From: Mycobacterium sp. 1245805.9
GTDB lineage: Bacteria > Actinomycetota > Actinomycetes > Mycobacteriales > Mycobacteriaceae
Reading direction: 5' to 3'
Assembly: GCF_001672915.1 (NCBI RefSeq)
Contig: NZ_LZKR01000029.1
Coordinates: forward strand, 1-64,000
Length of the DNA: 64,000 bases
Position 1 is the stretch's first letter. Each line of letters begins with the position of its first letter. Shown here in pieces: positions 51,477 to 60,087 of this stretch. The notes under the pieces were generated by a model. The model was not told the origin of the DNA. It worked only from the letters and a program-made list of their open reading frames with translations, and ran no database searches. The translations under genes and the position numbers were made by a program.

Positions 51477-52388
51477 GTGGTGAGCGATTACAAATTCTTG
51501 AAGTGGGAGACCTTCGACGACGGCATGATCATTCGGATCTCGCTCAACCGGCCCGACCAGCGCAACGCCCAAAACCGCGGCATGCTTGTCGAACTCGATC
51601 AAGCGTTTGCCCGCGCCGAGGCCGATGACACCGTCCGCGTCGTCATCCTCGCCGGCGAGGGGCCGATGTTCTCGTCCGGCCACGATATCGGCTCCAAACA
51701 GGCGCGCGCCGAGTTCAGCCCGGGCCCGGAACAGCACCGGACTGTGACGATCAACGGCGGCACGCGCGACGGCGCGGAGAGAACGATGCTGCAGGAATGG
51801 CACTACTTTTTCCAGAACAACCTGCGCTGGCGCAACCTTCGCAAGATCACCGTCGCACAGGTACACGGCGACGTGTTCTCGGCAGGACTCATGCTGATCT
51901 GGGCGTGTGATCTCATCGTCGGAAGCGAAGAGGTGCGCTTCGCCGACGTCGTCGGTACGCGATTGGGGATGTGCGGAATGGAGTACTTCGGCCATCCTTG
52001 GGAGTTCGGGCCGCGGCGCACGAAGGAGCTCATGCTGACCGGCGACGCGATCGGGATCGAAGAGGCCTACCGGCTCGGCATGGTCAGCAAGATCTTCAAG
52101 CGCGACGAACTCGCCGAGCGCACCCTCGAGCTGGCCCGGCGAATCGCCAAAGTGCCGACGATGGCGGCCCTGCTGATCAAGGAATCCGTGAACCAGTCCG
52201 TCGACAACATGGGCTTTTACAACGCACTGCAATCATGTTTCGCGTTGCACCAACTCAATCACTCCCATTGGGCCCAGATCCGCGACGACAAACTTCCCAC
52301 CGCCGGCGAGGAGCAGGGCGTCCCCAACTGGCGCACCGCGCCCCCGGTTGTCCTGGCGGTCAAAGACCAGGTCCGGTCCGGCGCATGA
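51477..52388 (+). CDS. Enoyl-CoA hydratase/isomerase family protein
   Basis: 303 residues of the crotonase fold. ISLNRPDQRNAQNRGML, the oxyanion loop FSSGHDIGSKQ, VAQVHGDVFSAGLMLIWACDLIVGSEEVRFADV, and MEYFGHPWEFGPRRTKELMLTGD. The second oxyanion region differs from standard hydratases, so hydrolase or lyase activity is possible. AGGAG precedes two adjacent GTG codons at 51477 and 51480; either may be the start. Confidence 0.87.
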   Translation: MVSDYKFLKWETFDDGMIIRISLNRPDQRNAQNRGMLVELDQAFARAEADDTVRVVILAGEGPMFSSGHDIGSKQARAEFSPGPEQHRTVTINGGTRDGAERTMLQEWHYFFQNNLRWRNLRKITVAQVHGDVFSAGLMLIWACDLIVGSEEVRFADVVGTRLGMCGMEYFGHPWEFGPRRTKELMLTGDAIGIEEAYRLGMVSKIFKRDELAERTLELARRIAKVPTMAALLIKESVNQSVDNMGFYNALQSCFALHQLNHSHWAQIRDDKLPTAGEEQGVPNWRTAPPVVLAVKDQVRSGA

Positions 52389-52442
52389 CCGCTGTCGCGT
52401 CGTCCGGGCAATCGACGCCACACAACAGCCAGTAACCCGCGA

Positions 52443-53477
52443 TCACCCGGCCACCGGCCCGTAGCGCGCATCGGCGACGCGGTCCAAAGCGCCGACGGGA
52501 TCACCGAAGACCATGGCCCAGCCCCGGACCCGGCGGTAATACAACTGAATGTCACCCTCCATACCGAATCCGTAGCCGCCGTGGATGTGCAGGCTGCGCC
52601 GCGTCGCGTCCCGCGCCGTTTCGTAGGCGAACCCAAAGGCCATGGCGGCCAGTTCGCGAACGCGATCGGGCTCGTCGGCGAATGCGCACGCCGCCTTCAG
52701 TCCGAGCAGGCGGGCCCCGTCGGCGGCGGTGGCGCTGTCGGCGAGTGGATGCGACACCGCCTGGAAAGAGCCGATCGCGGTTCCGAACGCGTGCCGTTGT
52801 TTGGCATAGTCAACGCCGATCTCGACGGCTTTCTTGGCCGCACCCGCCAACGCGACAGCGGTCAGGGCGAGCCACAGGTCAAGCGCACCGGAGAACATCT
52901 CGAGCGCCCGCACTCCGTCGGCGAGCACCACAGCGTCATTGCCAATTGTGATGTCCGCCAAGGGCATTGATGCGAGGTTTGCCACCACTGTGCGGTTATT
53001 GCCGATCGGCACTGCGAGCAGCCGCCCCTCCGCCAGGACAATGACGTCCTCTGCCACCGCCCCTGCGGGCGCCAGCCCCACTCGCCGGCCATGTCCCACG
53101 CGAGGTGCGAATGCGACCAGCCGTTCTCCCGCGAGGACGGTGCTCAACAACCCCGCTCCAGACTCGCCTGACTCGGCCAGCAGCCGGGCGGCGACTTGCG
53201 CTTCAATGACAGGTGCGGAAGCGACGGTGCGGCCGAACTGTTCTGCGATCAGCGCCAGTTCCAGTTCCGAGGCGCCCCAACCTCCGGTCGCCTCGTCGAC
53301 TGCCATTTGCACCGCCCCGATATCCAGCAGCGCCTTCCAGAGCTTGGGGTCGAACCCCACCGGCTCGGCCGCCCGGACGCGCTCGGGGGTTGACTCTCGC
53401 GCAAAGAGCGCGCCGAACGAGTCCACCAACTGTCGCTGCTCGCCGGTCAAGCTCAGGTCCACGATCGCCGGTCCCAT
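52443..53477 (-). CDS. Acyl-CoA dehydrogenase, short subunit type
   Basis: 344 residues, shorter than the usual 380-400. It has LSLTGEQRQLVDSFGALFARE, MAVDEATGGWGASELELALIAEQFGR, KQRHAFGTAIGSFQAVSHPLAD and HIHGGYGFGMEGDIQLYYRRVRGW. The middle FAD-binding beta domain is reduced. This is the pattern of the partner subunit in two-gene ACADs used for steroid and other bulky side chains, and the 386-residue ACAD is encoded divergently 88 bp away. The start is ATG 53475-53477 or the GTG just before it. Confidence 0.85.
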   Translation of the reverse strand: MGPAIVDLSLTGEQRQLVDSFGALFARESTPERVRAAEPVGFDPKLWKALLDIGAVQMAVDEATGGWGASELELALIAEQFGRTVASAPVIEAQVAARLLAESGESGAGLLSTVLAGERLVAFAPRVGHGRRVGLAPAGAVAEDVIVLAEGRLLAVPIGNNRTVVANLASMPLADITIGNDAVVLADGVRALEMFSGALDLWLALTAVALAGAAKKAVEIGVDYAKQRHAFGTAIGSFQAVSHPLADSATAADGARLLGLKAACAFADEPDRVRELAAMAFGFAYETARDATRRSLHIHGGYGFGMEGDIQLYYRRVRGWAMVFGDPVGALDRVADARYGPVAG

Positions 53478-53493
53478 CACGTGCGGATATGGT

Positions 53494-53513
53494 TACTCTC
53501 GAAATTGAGAGTA
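53494..53513. promoter_or_regulatory. Palindrome TACTCTC-N6-GAGAGTA in divergent promoter
   Basis: A perfect 7-bp inverted repeat with a 6-bp centre (GAAATT) between the two divergent acyl-CoA dehydrogenase genes. It is only about 17 bp from the start of the short subunit gene, so it could cover that promoter. It differs in sequence from the palindrome at 51412. A TetR-type operator is likely; the nearby TetR gene at 54715 is a candidate regulator. Confidence 0.65.
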
Positions 53514-53565
53514 TCATTACCGACCGGCCCGGCCGGCGTGCGCGACGACAGATTGGCATGCATAG

Positions 53566-54726
53566 ATGCATTTTCAGCTCGACGCAGATACGGTGGCCTA
53601 CCGCAACGAGGTGCGCGCCCACCTCCAAGACGTGCTGACTTCTGAATTCGAGGAACGCATCTACCGCAGCGGCGTCTCGCACGACGACGAGTTCGCCAAA
53701 GGCCTAGTCGACAAAGGCTATTTCGCGCCCGGCTGGCCGGTCGAGCTCGGCGGGCAGAACCGCAACGCGTGGGACGAGCAGGTCGTCAAAGAGGAGCTGA
53801 TGCGCTTCGATGCGCCGGTGTACCTCTCCGAGACGACCAGAATGGTCGCGTCGATCATCCGAGAGATCGGCACCCCAGCGTTGAAGGACCGCATCCTTCC
53901 CGGCGCGATCAATGGCGACATCACCATTGCCTTTGGCTTCACCGAGCCGGAATGCGGGTCCGACGTCGCGGCGGCCGCCACCAGAGCCGTTCGCGACGGC
54001 GACCACTGGGTGATCAACGGCTCCAAAATGTTCACCACCAACGGTCATATCGCCGACTTCGTGTTCTTGCTGGCGCGCACCAGCCCCGAAAAGCCGAAAC
54101 ACAAGGGGCTGACGATGTTTCTGGTGCCGCGTGACTCCAACGGGTTTGAGGCACAAGCCGTGTGGACCCTTTCTGGCGAGCGCACCAACATCACCTTCTA
54201 CAGCGACGTCCGCGTCGGCGATGAGTGGCGAATCGGTGAAGTCGACGGGGGCTGGGCGGTGCTTGGGCTGTCCCTGCGCGATGAACACGCCTCGGGCTGG
54301 GGTCCACACTTGATCAGGCTGTTACAGCATGCCGAACATTGGGCCACCACCACCATTTCCGACGATGGCTCACTGCCCATCGCCAATGTCGACGTCCGGC
54401 GCCGGCTCGCCCGGGTCGCGATGGAGGCCGAGGTATCGATGCTCTTGCAGCGGCGGTGCGTGTGGATGCTCGAACAGGGCGACACACCGGTGGCCGAGGG
54501 TTCCATGTCGAAGGTATTCAGCACCGAGGCGCTCGAACGCGCCAGCCAGGACGTCGTAGAGCTCGTCGGCGCGGACGGCTTGCGCAGCTATCTCGAGCCG
54601 ACCGCACCCGAACGCGGACGGTTCGAGCACTCACTGCGGTTCTCGCTGGGCACCACGATCTATGCGGGGACCAGCGAAGTCCACCGCACCATCATCGCCC
54701 AGCGCGGGCTCGGCCTACCCCGTTAG
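53566..54726 (+). CDS. Acyl-CoA dehydrogenase, full-length subunit
   Basis: 386 residues. N-terminal helical domain, the FAD/substrate segment IAFGFTEPECGSDVAAAATRAVRDGDHWVINGSKMFTTNGHIADF, and the C-terminal FAD-binding signature TTIYAGTSEVHRTIIAQRGLGLPR. The ERASQDVVELVGADGL helix is where a catalytic Glu may lie. It probably pairs with the 344-residue subunit to dehydrogenate a bulky acyl-CoA. Its last 12 bp overlap the convergent TetR gene. Confidence 0.88.
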   Translation: MHFQLDADTVAYRNEVRAHLQDVLTSEFEERIYRSGVSHDDEFAKGLVDKGYFAPGWPVELGGQNRNAWDEQVVKEELMRFDAPVYLSETTRMVASIIREIGTPALKDRILPGAINGDITIAFGFTEPECGSDVAAAATRAVRDGDHWVINGSKMFTTNGHIADFVFLLARTSPEKPKHKGLTMFLVPRDSNGFEAQAVWTLSGERTNITFYSDVRVGDEWRIGEVDGGWAVLGLSLRDEHASGWGPHLIRLLQHAEHWATTTISDDGSLPIANVDVRRRLARVAMEAEVSMLLQRRCVWMLEQGDTPVAEGSMSKVFSTEALERASQDVVELVGADGLRSYLEPTAPERGRFEHSLRFSLGTTIYAGTSEVHRTIIAQRGLGLPR

Positions 54727-55503
54727 CTTCTTGGTCCTGCGCCCCGATGCGCCGCGGGGCGCTGCCTTGCGCGCCGGCTTGACCTCGACGTCGGTGGCCG
54801 GCGGTGTGACGGCCTGCTTGCACCACGCCCACAACTGGTCCTCGGTGAGCCTTGGGCTCTTGCCACCCAGATGGAAGACCCCGATCTGGGCAAGTGCGGT
54901 GAGCGTGGTGTTGAGCAACGTGGTCAGCTGTGCGGGCGTCAGATCCGTGCGCACCAGTCCCTCCCGGGCACATGACGTGAGGATCTTCGTCAGCAGCTTC
55001 AGGTGAGGCTCCCACACCTTGGCGAAGTCGTCCGGCCGCTCGATCTCCAAGCTGAGGTTGTAGATCGTCACGACCCGGCCACCGACGGCCTCCGACGACT
55101 CGGCGCGGGACAACACGCCGCGACAAAAGGCCTCGAGCTGTTCCATCGGACCGTCGGCCGCGGCAACGTCTTGCCGGATGTCCTCGGTGAACTGACTCGT
55201 GACGTTCTCATAAAGCGCCAACATCAGTTCTTCTTTGCCCGCGAAATGTTGGTAAAACGCCCGCAGGCTCAGATTCGATCTGTCGATGAGCGTCTGGATC
55301 GTGAAGTCAGCCTTGCCTGACTCCTCTACCAGCTCCAGCGCGGTGGCAAGAAACCGCGAACTGCGGGCGAGAGCACGCGCTCTCGCGGTGCTCAGGCGCC
55401 GCTCGATCGTGCGCTGCTGCCACGTGCTGGGCGCCTCGAGGTCGTTTTCAACAAGTTCCAAGCCGGTTTCGCTGTCGCGACCGGCGGTCTTCTTCGCAGC
55501 CAT
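54715..55503 (-). CDS. TetR-family transcription regulator
   Basis: 262 residues. The helix-turn-helix (about residues 45-95) includes SRFLATALELVEESGKADFTIQTLIDRSNLSLRAFYQHFAGKEELMLAL. The ligand domain follows (about 100-225) and then a Lys/Arg/Pro-rich tail (KPARKAAPRGASGRRTKK). Sited in the middle of the catabolic genes, it most likely represses some of them until an acyl-CoA or precursor binds. ATG at 55501-55503. Which palindromes it binds is not known. Confidence 0.9.
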   Translation of the reverse strand: MAAKKTAGRDSETGLELVENDLEAPSTWQQRTIERRLSTARARALARSSRFLATALELVEESGKADFTIQTLIDRSNLSLRAFYQHFAGKEELMLALYENVTSQFTEDIRQDVAAADGPMEQLEAFCRGVLSRAESSEAVGGRVVTIYNLSLEIERPDDFAKVWEPHLKLLTKILTSCAREGLVRTDLTPAQLTTLLNTTLTALAQIGVFHLGGKSPRLTEDQLWAWCKQAVTPPATDVEVKPARKAAPRGASGRRTKKLTG

Positions 55504-55827
55504 AGTGCGTTTAGAATACGCCCTCGACGCTCGACGCGTGGTATCTACCTACACGTGTATGTCGATTGCCATCTGCGGCAAGTCAGGATTTCCAGCGGAT
55601 TAGCTTGTCGACGCACCCCCTCGGCACCGGAGTGACCGTCCTGCGGAATTCCTGGCCCGCGCCGCACGGCCAACGGCGCGTTTGGATTTCGACCTACCGC
55701 ATGTCGAGCAGTTGGGGCGCGAGTGCGCCTCAGCGAGCTGATGGGGTACGGTGTAAACGGTGATTCTCTTTTCCGTCTCAGTGTGCCGCCAGCTGAAGCC
55801 CCAGGCGGCCGCCGAAGGGGTACAGCC
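55504..55827. promoter_or_regulatory. Divergent region TetR/amidohydrolase with TACACGTGTA palindrome
   Basis: 324 bp. A perfect 10-bp palindrome TACACGTGTA lies at 55550-55559, about 50 bp before the TetR start, and could be an autoregulatory site. GTACGGTGTAAACGG around 55745 is a possible promoter for the amidohydrolase. No gene was recognised in the gap. Confidence 0.45.
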
Positions 55828-57015
55828 TTGAGTGCAGACATTCTGATCGTCTCCCCGGATGACCACCTGGTGGAGCCCGCCGATCTGTGGACGAGCCGCC
55901 TGCCCCAGCGCTATCAGGGCATCGGGCCGCGAATCGTTCGCACCCGCGGGCGCATGGACCCCAGCGTCACGTCCGATGTCGCGTTCGTCGAGGACGACGA
56001 GGGCCGAGAAGCCGACATCTGGCGCTACGAGGATGCGGTCATCCCGATCCCGCTCATCAGCGCGGCCGCCGGCTACGACCTCGACGAGCTGACCACCGAC
56101 CCCATCACCTACGACGAGATGCGCCCAGGCTGCTTTCGTCCCGCGGACCGGCTCGCCGACATGGATATCGCCGGCATCGAGGCCTCAGCGTGCTTCCCCA
56201 ACACCCTCGTCCGATTCTGCGGCCAACGTTTCCTGTACGGCAAGGACAAGGAGCTCGCCAAACTCTGCGTCGAGGCCTACAACGACTTCCAGATCGACGA
56301 ATGGGGCGCCAGCTCAAACGGTCGGCTGATCCCCCTCGGCATCATCCCGCTCTGGGACGTCGAACTCGCGGCCAAGGAGGTCGAACGGGTCGCCGCCAAA
56401 GGCATGCGCGCCGTGTGCTTCTCGGAGCTGCCCAGCCGCCTCGACCTACCGTCCATCCACAGCGGCTACTGGGATCCGTTCTTCGCCGCCTGCGAGCGAA
56501 ACCACGTCGGCATCATGCTGCACATCGGGTCGAGCTCCTCGCTCACCAAGTCCTCCCCCGACTCTCCGCACGTGGTCACCAGCGCGCTCATGGCCGTCAA
56601 CTGCACGATCGCGCTGGTCGACTGGCTGTTCTCCGCCAAGCTCGTCCAATTTCCCAACCTCAAGCTCGCATTCGCCGAGGCGCAGGCCGGCTGGATCCCC
56701 TACTACCTGCAGCGTGTGGACGAGGTCTGGGAGGACCGTCGGGCCTGGGGTGGCATCCATCCCCTGCTGACCGAGCCGCCAAGCAGCCAGGTGCCCGGGC
56801 GCGTTTACTTCTCCACCTTCGGCGACCCGGTCGCCTTCCGCATCCTCGATCTCGTGGGGCCCGACCAGCTCATGTTCGAGACCGACTACCCTCACAACGA
56901 CACCAACTGGCCCAGAAGCCTCGAAGTGGCCAATAAGGCGACGGAAGGCTTGGACGAGGAGACCAAGCGTAAGGTGTTGTCCACCAACGCGAAAAGGTTC
57001 TTCGGCCTCACGTAG
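55828..57015 (+). CDS. Amidohydrolase 2 family metal-dependent hydrolase
   Basis: 395 residues of the ACMSD/amidohydrolase-2 type. SPDDHLVEPADLWTSRLP (metal-binding DxH-like start), FPNTLVRFCGQRF, the long barrel with GIIPLWDVELAAKEVERVAAKGMRAV, MLHIGSSSS, FAEAQAGWIPYYLQRVDEVWEDRRAW and LMFETDYPHNDTNWP (conserved Asp). Members decarboxylate or hydrolyse ring products. The start appears to be TTG at 55828, with GAAGGGG eight bases upstream; in-frame codons at 55723 and 55783 are alternatives. Confidence 0.85.
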   Translation: MSADILIVSPDDHLVEPADLWTSRLPQRYQGIGPRIVRTRGRMDPSVTSDVAFVEDDEGREADIWRYEDAVIPIPLISAAAGYDLDELTTDPITYDEMRPGCFRPADRLADMDIAGIEASACFPNTLVRFCGQRFLYGKDKELAKLCVEAYNDFQIDEWGASSNGRLIPLGIIPLWDVELAAKEVERVAAKGMRAVCFSELPSRLDLPSIHSGYWDPFFAACERNHVGIMLHIGSSSSLTKSSPDSPHVVTSALMAVNCTIALVDWLFSAKLVQFPNLKLAFAEAQAGWIPYYLQRVDEVWEDRRAWGGIHPLLTEPPSSQVPGRVYFSTFGDPVAFRILDLVGPDQLMFETDYPHNDTNWPRSLEVANKATEGLDEETKRKVLSTNAKRFFGLT

Positions 57016-57017
57016 CG

Positions 57018-57842
57018 CTACCGAGCTTTCCAATCCGGTTTGCGCTTCTCGAGGAAGGCACGCGGCCCCTCGACGGCGTCTTTCGTCAGGGCGACCTTCA
57101 TGCGGTAGTTCTCGGCGAGCAGTTCGGCCTCGTAGATGGGCAGCGTCAGGCCCTTGCGCACAGCCATCCGTGAGCCCCGGACCGCAAGCGGCGCATTGGA
57201 GTTCACGATGTCGGCGATTTCCCAGGCTCGCGGCATCAGTGCGTCGTGCGCGACCACCTCGGTGAAGACACCCAGGTCATAGGCGCGCTGCGCGTCGAGT
57301 TGTTCGTGTTTGCCCATCAAGATCAGTCTCATCGCGACGGGCAGCGGCAGGATCCTCGCGAGCCTGACCCCTTCGCGTCCGGACGTGACGCCGATGCTGA
57401 CATGCGGATCCATCAATGTCGCGCGCTCCGAGGCGATGGTGATGTCCGCGGTGGTCACGAGGTCCATCCCGGCACCGCACGCGATGCCGTTGACCGCACA
57501 GATGATCGGCTTGGTCATCTGCAGCCACGGCGGCGTCGCCTCCTGCGGTGCGTCCCATTGCCGCATCGAGCTGAGGATGGGCTCGCCCTGATTGTCGATT
57601 CCCGCCGCGTTCTCCATGTCGTGGTCGGCGGCCTTGTTGACGTCGGCTCCGACGCAGAGGGCACGACCGGCACCGGTGATGATGACGGTCCAGATATCCT
57701 GCGATCGTTCGATTTCCGCGTAGGCCACCGTCAATTCGGCGATCATCTCGTCGTTGATCGCGTTGAGCACCTCGGGGCGGTTGAGGGTCACACACGCGGT
57801 GTGATCCCTGACCTCCACCTCGATCGTGTCGTATTGTGTCAC
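57018..57842 (-). CDS. Enoyl-CoA hydratase/isomerase
   Basis: 274 residues. VTLNRPEVLNAINDEMIAELT, GAGRALCVGADVNKAAD (oxyanion loop), PIICAVNGIACGAGMDLVTTADITIASERATLMDPHVSIGVTSGREGVRLARILP and a C-terminal FLEKRKPDWKAR. It should hydrate or isomerise an enoyl-CoA. The GTG at 57840-57842 (VTQYDTIEVEV) overlaps the dehydrogenase stop by 4 bp, so it is co-translated. The frame is open further upstream only inside the neighbouring gene. Confidence 0.9.
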   Translation of the reverse strand: MTQYDTIEVEVRDHTACVTLNRPEVLNAINDEMIAELTVAYAEIERSQDIWTVIITGAGRALCVGADVNKAADHDMENAAGIDNQGEPILSSMRQWDAPQEATPPWLQMTKPIICAVNGIACGAGMDLVTTADITIASERATLMDPHVSIGVTSGREGVRLARILPLPVAMRLILMGKHEQLDAQRAYDLGVFTEVVAHDALMPRAWEIADIVNSNAPLAVRGSRMAVRKGLTLPIYEAELLAENYRMKVALTKDAVEGPRAFLEKRKPDWKAR

Positions 57843-58924
57843 CGGGCGCGGCCCCCCTTCTCCAAAGCCGTTGTGGCGCTTGGACGGAATCCGAAGATGT
57901 CCTTGAATCTCTCGGAGTAGCGAGGCCAGACATCGGGATTCAGTAGGCGTGGCGGCAGACCGCCGGCGAATATCGTCTGCCACTGCTTGGCGGTGGCGAC
58001 GGCGAGGTCGCGTGCGGCCTCGACGGTGATTCCCGCGGTATGCGGCGTCGCGATCACGTTGTCGAGATGCAGCAGGGGGTTGTCCCGGCGGGGCGGTTCT
58101 TCGTGGAACACATCGAGCGCCGCTCCCGCGATGCCTCCGCTCGTGAGTGCTTCGCGCAGCGCGGCTTCGTCGTGGACGAGTCCGCGCGCAGTGGTGATGA
58201 AAAACGCGGTCGGCTTCATCGCCGCGAACTGCGCCTTGCCGATGAGTCCCTGCGTCTCAGCGGTCAACGGGCACGTCACCTGTACGAAATCCGATCGCCC
58301 GAGGAGTTCGGCGAGTGTGACGACTCGCACCCCGCGCGAATGTGCGCTGACCTCGTCGAGGTAGGGGTCGAAAACCAGGACCTCCATCTGGAAAGGCGCG
58401 CACAGCTCGACGAGGCGGCCCCCGATAGCCCCGAGCCCGATGATGCCGAGCGTCTTGCCCAGTAGCTGACTCCCCCGCAGGACCAACCGGTCACTCAGCG
58501 CGCCGGCCCGGAGCATCCGGTCGGCGGCCGTGATCTTCTTGGCCAGGTCGAGCATGAAACCCAGGGCGTGCTCGGCGACCGCCTCCGCGCCGGGGCCGGA
58601 GTTGTTGCACACCGCGATTCCGGCCCGCGTACACGCGTCGACGTCGATAACGTCATACCCTGCGCCGGCCGAGCACACGGCGAGCAGCTTCTCACAACGC
58701 CGCACCAGTGCCGGCCCTGCCAGCCACTGTGCACCATCGGTGTATCCGGCCACATCGGTGCGGGTGGCCACTTGGTATCCGTGCGCGGATTCCAGGGCGG
58801 CCCAGCCCTTCTCGTCGGCAGCGTCCAAGTCGAGCTTGACCAGATCGATGTCACCGACTTCGAGGATGTCGCCAGCAACGGGATCGGTCCACCGTTCGTA
58901 GACCAGACGAGCGCGAACGCTCAC
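57839..58924 (-). CDS. D-isomer-specific 2-hydroxyacid dehydrogenase
   Basis: 361 residues. NAD-binding GIIGLGAIGGRLVELCAPF, catalytic Arg in TTARGLVHDEAALREAL, Glu in LDVFHEEPP, and His in NVIATPHTAGIT. It would interconvert a 2-hydroxy and a 2-oxo acid with NAD(H). The GTG at 58922-58924 (VSVRARLVYERW) overlaps the dioxygenase stop by 4 bp. It links the dioxygenase and hydratase of the same operon, suggesting that a 2-hydroxyacid forms in the pathway. Confidence 0.88.
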   Translation of the reverse strand: MSVRARLVYERWTDPVAGDILEVGDIDLVKLDLDAADEKGWAALESAHGYQVATRTDVAGYTDGAQWLAGPALVRRCEKLLAVCSAGAGYDVIDVDACTRAGIAVCNNSGPGAEAVAEHALGFMLDLAKKITAADRMLRAGALSDRLVLRGSQLLGKTLGIIGLGAIGGRLVELCAPFQMEVLVFDPYLDEVSAHSRGVRVVTLAELLGRSDFVQVTCPLTAETQGLIGKAQFAAMKPTAFFITTARGLVHDEAALREALTSGGIAGAALDVFHEEPPRRDNPLLHLDNVIATPHTAGITVEAARDLAVATAKQWQTIFAGGLPPRLLNPDVWPRYSERFKDIFGFRPSATTALEKGGRAR

Positions 58925-60039
58925 GTGTTCTTGACTTTGGGTTTCGCTTGCGCCGCCTTGAACATCTCGGCCAGTTCGGCGTTGACGTTCTTGTAGTCGT
59001 TGCGGGCAATGGCCCCGTCCCGGCCCTCGACGACGTCGTACCCGAGACGCAGGTCCTTGTTCTCCATGTGGAAGTACTCGCGGCCGATCGGCAGCCGCCG
59101 GTCTTCGCGCGGCACCTCCATCCATGCCCGCAGGAAGCAGCGCGCCTTCTTCGGGTCGTTGCTGCTCACAAAGTCCGAGCGCGAGTGGCACATCGCGAAG
59201 TTGTTCGCCACCGCGGCCTCACCGGATTCCAGTCGGAACTCGACCTGTTGCTCGATCAGAATGGTGCGCAGCAATTCCACTGCCTCCGTCTCCTCCGGCG
59301 TGAACTCGCGGCCGAGCGCGTGCATGGCGGGAAGGATGCTGCTGTAGGTGAAGTTGATGCAGATGCGTCCGTCGATCTGGGAGAAGACGGGCACGTCGTA
59401 GGGCGTCACGTCGGGCTGGTCGTCGGGCTGCTCACTGCGCCGATGGTGCGGAAAACCGCGGTACAGCACGCCGAGCAGGTCCGGGCGTTCCGCCAGAATC
59501 CGGTTGTGGGCCGCGGGCCCGCTGGCGAACTGGCTCTCTCCGCCCTCAGCCGCGGGATATACGCACAGCAGCGACAGGATGTCTGCGGCATCGTTGTGCA
59601 TCGCCAGCTCGGCGCGGGATTTGGTTCCGCGGGCGGGTTGCACGCCGCCGGGCAGGATTTCCTCCTGGACGCGCACCATCCGGTGCCCAAAGGAGTTGTT
59701 AGACACGAGATATCCGAGGTGGGTGCAGAACGCCCAGTAAATCCGTTCGAGATCCTCGATCGAGTGCTGCTCGACGGGGAAGCCGCGCACGCACGCCAGG
59801 CCCTTGCCGAACATCAGATCCCGATAAAGCCGCGCCAGATCATCGTCGAGGTCTGGGTGTCGGGCGTCCTCCGGCGTGATGTCATCCCGGTCCTTATGCG
59901 CGGTCTTGGCCAAGATCGATTCCAGCGCAGCCACATTGCGGGCCGACAGGTCGAAGGCGAAGTCTTCCTTGCTCGTGAAGTCGGCGCCTGTCCACGCCAT
60001 TGGGTCGGTGACGGGTTCGGTGTAGATGGCTGTCGGCAT
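58921..60039 (-). CDS. TauD/TfdA-like Fe(II)/2-oxoglutarate dioxygenase
   Basis: 372 residues. The iron facial triad starts with His148-Asn-Asp150 (AELAMHNDAADIL); the distal His is probably in NNFAMCHSRSDF, and the 2-oxoglutarate Arg in ARCFLRAWMEVPRED. Members hydroxylate unactivated carbons or cleave C-O/C-S bonds. ATG at 60037-60039 with AGGAGG six bases upstream, the strongest ribosome site of this operon. It is 48 bp downstream of the aldolase gene. Confidence 0.87.
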   Translation of the reverse strand: MPTAIYTEPVTDPMAWTGADFTSKEDFAFDLSARNVAALESILAKTAHKDRDDITPEDARHPDLDDDLARLYRDLMFGKGLACVRGFPVEQHSIEDLERIYWAFCTHLGYLVSNNSFGHRMVRVQEEILPGGVQPARGTKSRAELAMHNDAADILSLLCVYPAAEGGESQFASGPAAHNRILAERPDLLGVLYRGFPHHRRSEQPDDQPDVTPYDVPVFSQIDGRICINFTYSSILPAMHALGREFTPEETEAVELLRTILIEQQVEFRLESGEAAVANNFAMCHSRSDFVSSNDPKKARCFLRAWMEVPREDRRLPIGREYFHMENKDLRLGYDVVEGRDGAIARNDYKNVNAELAEMFKAAQAKPKVKNT

Positions 60040-60087
60040 CCGGTCCTCCTGATGTGTTGGCGTCGCTTCCGCTCTCGGTTTCGTTCG

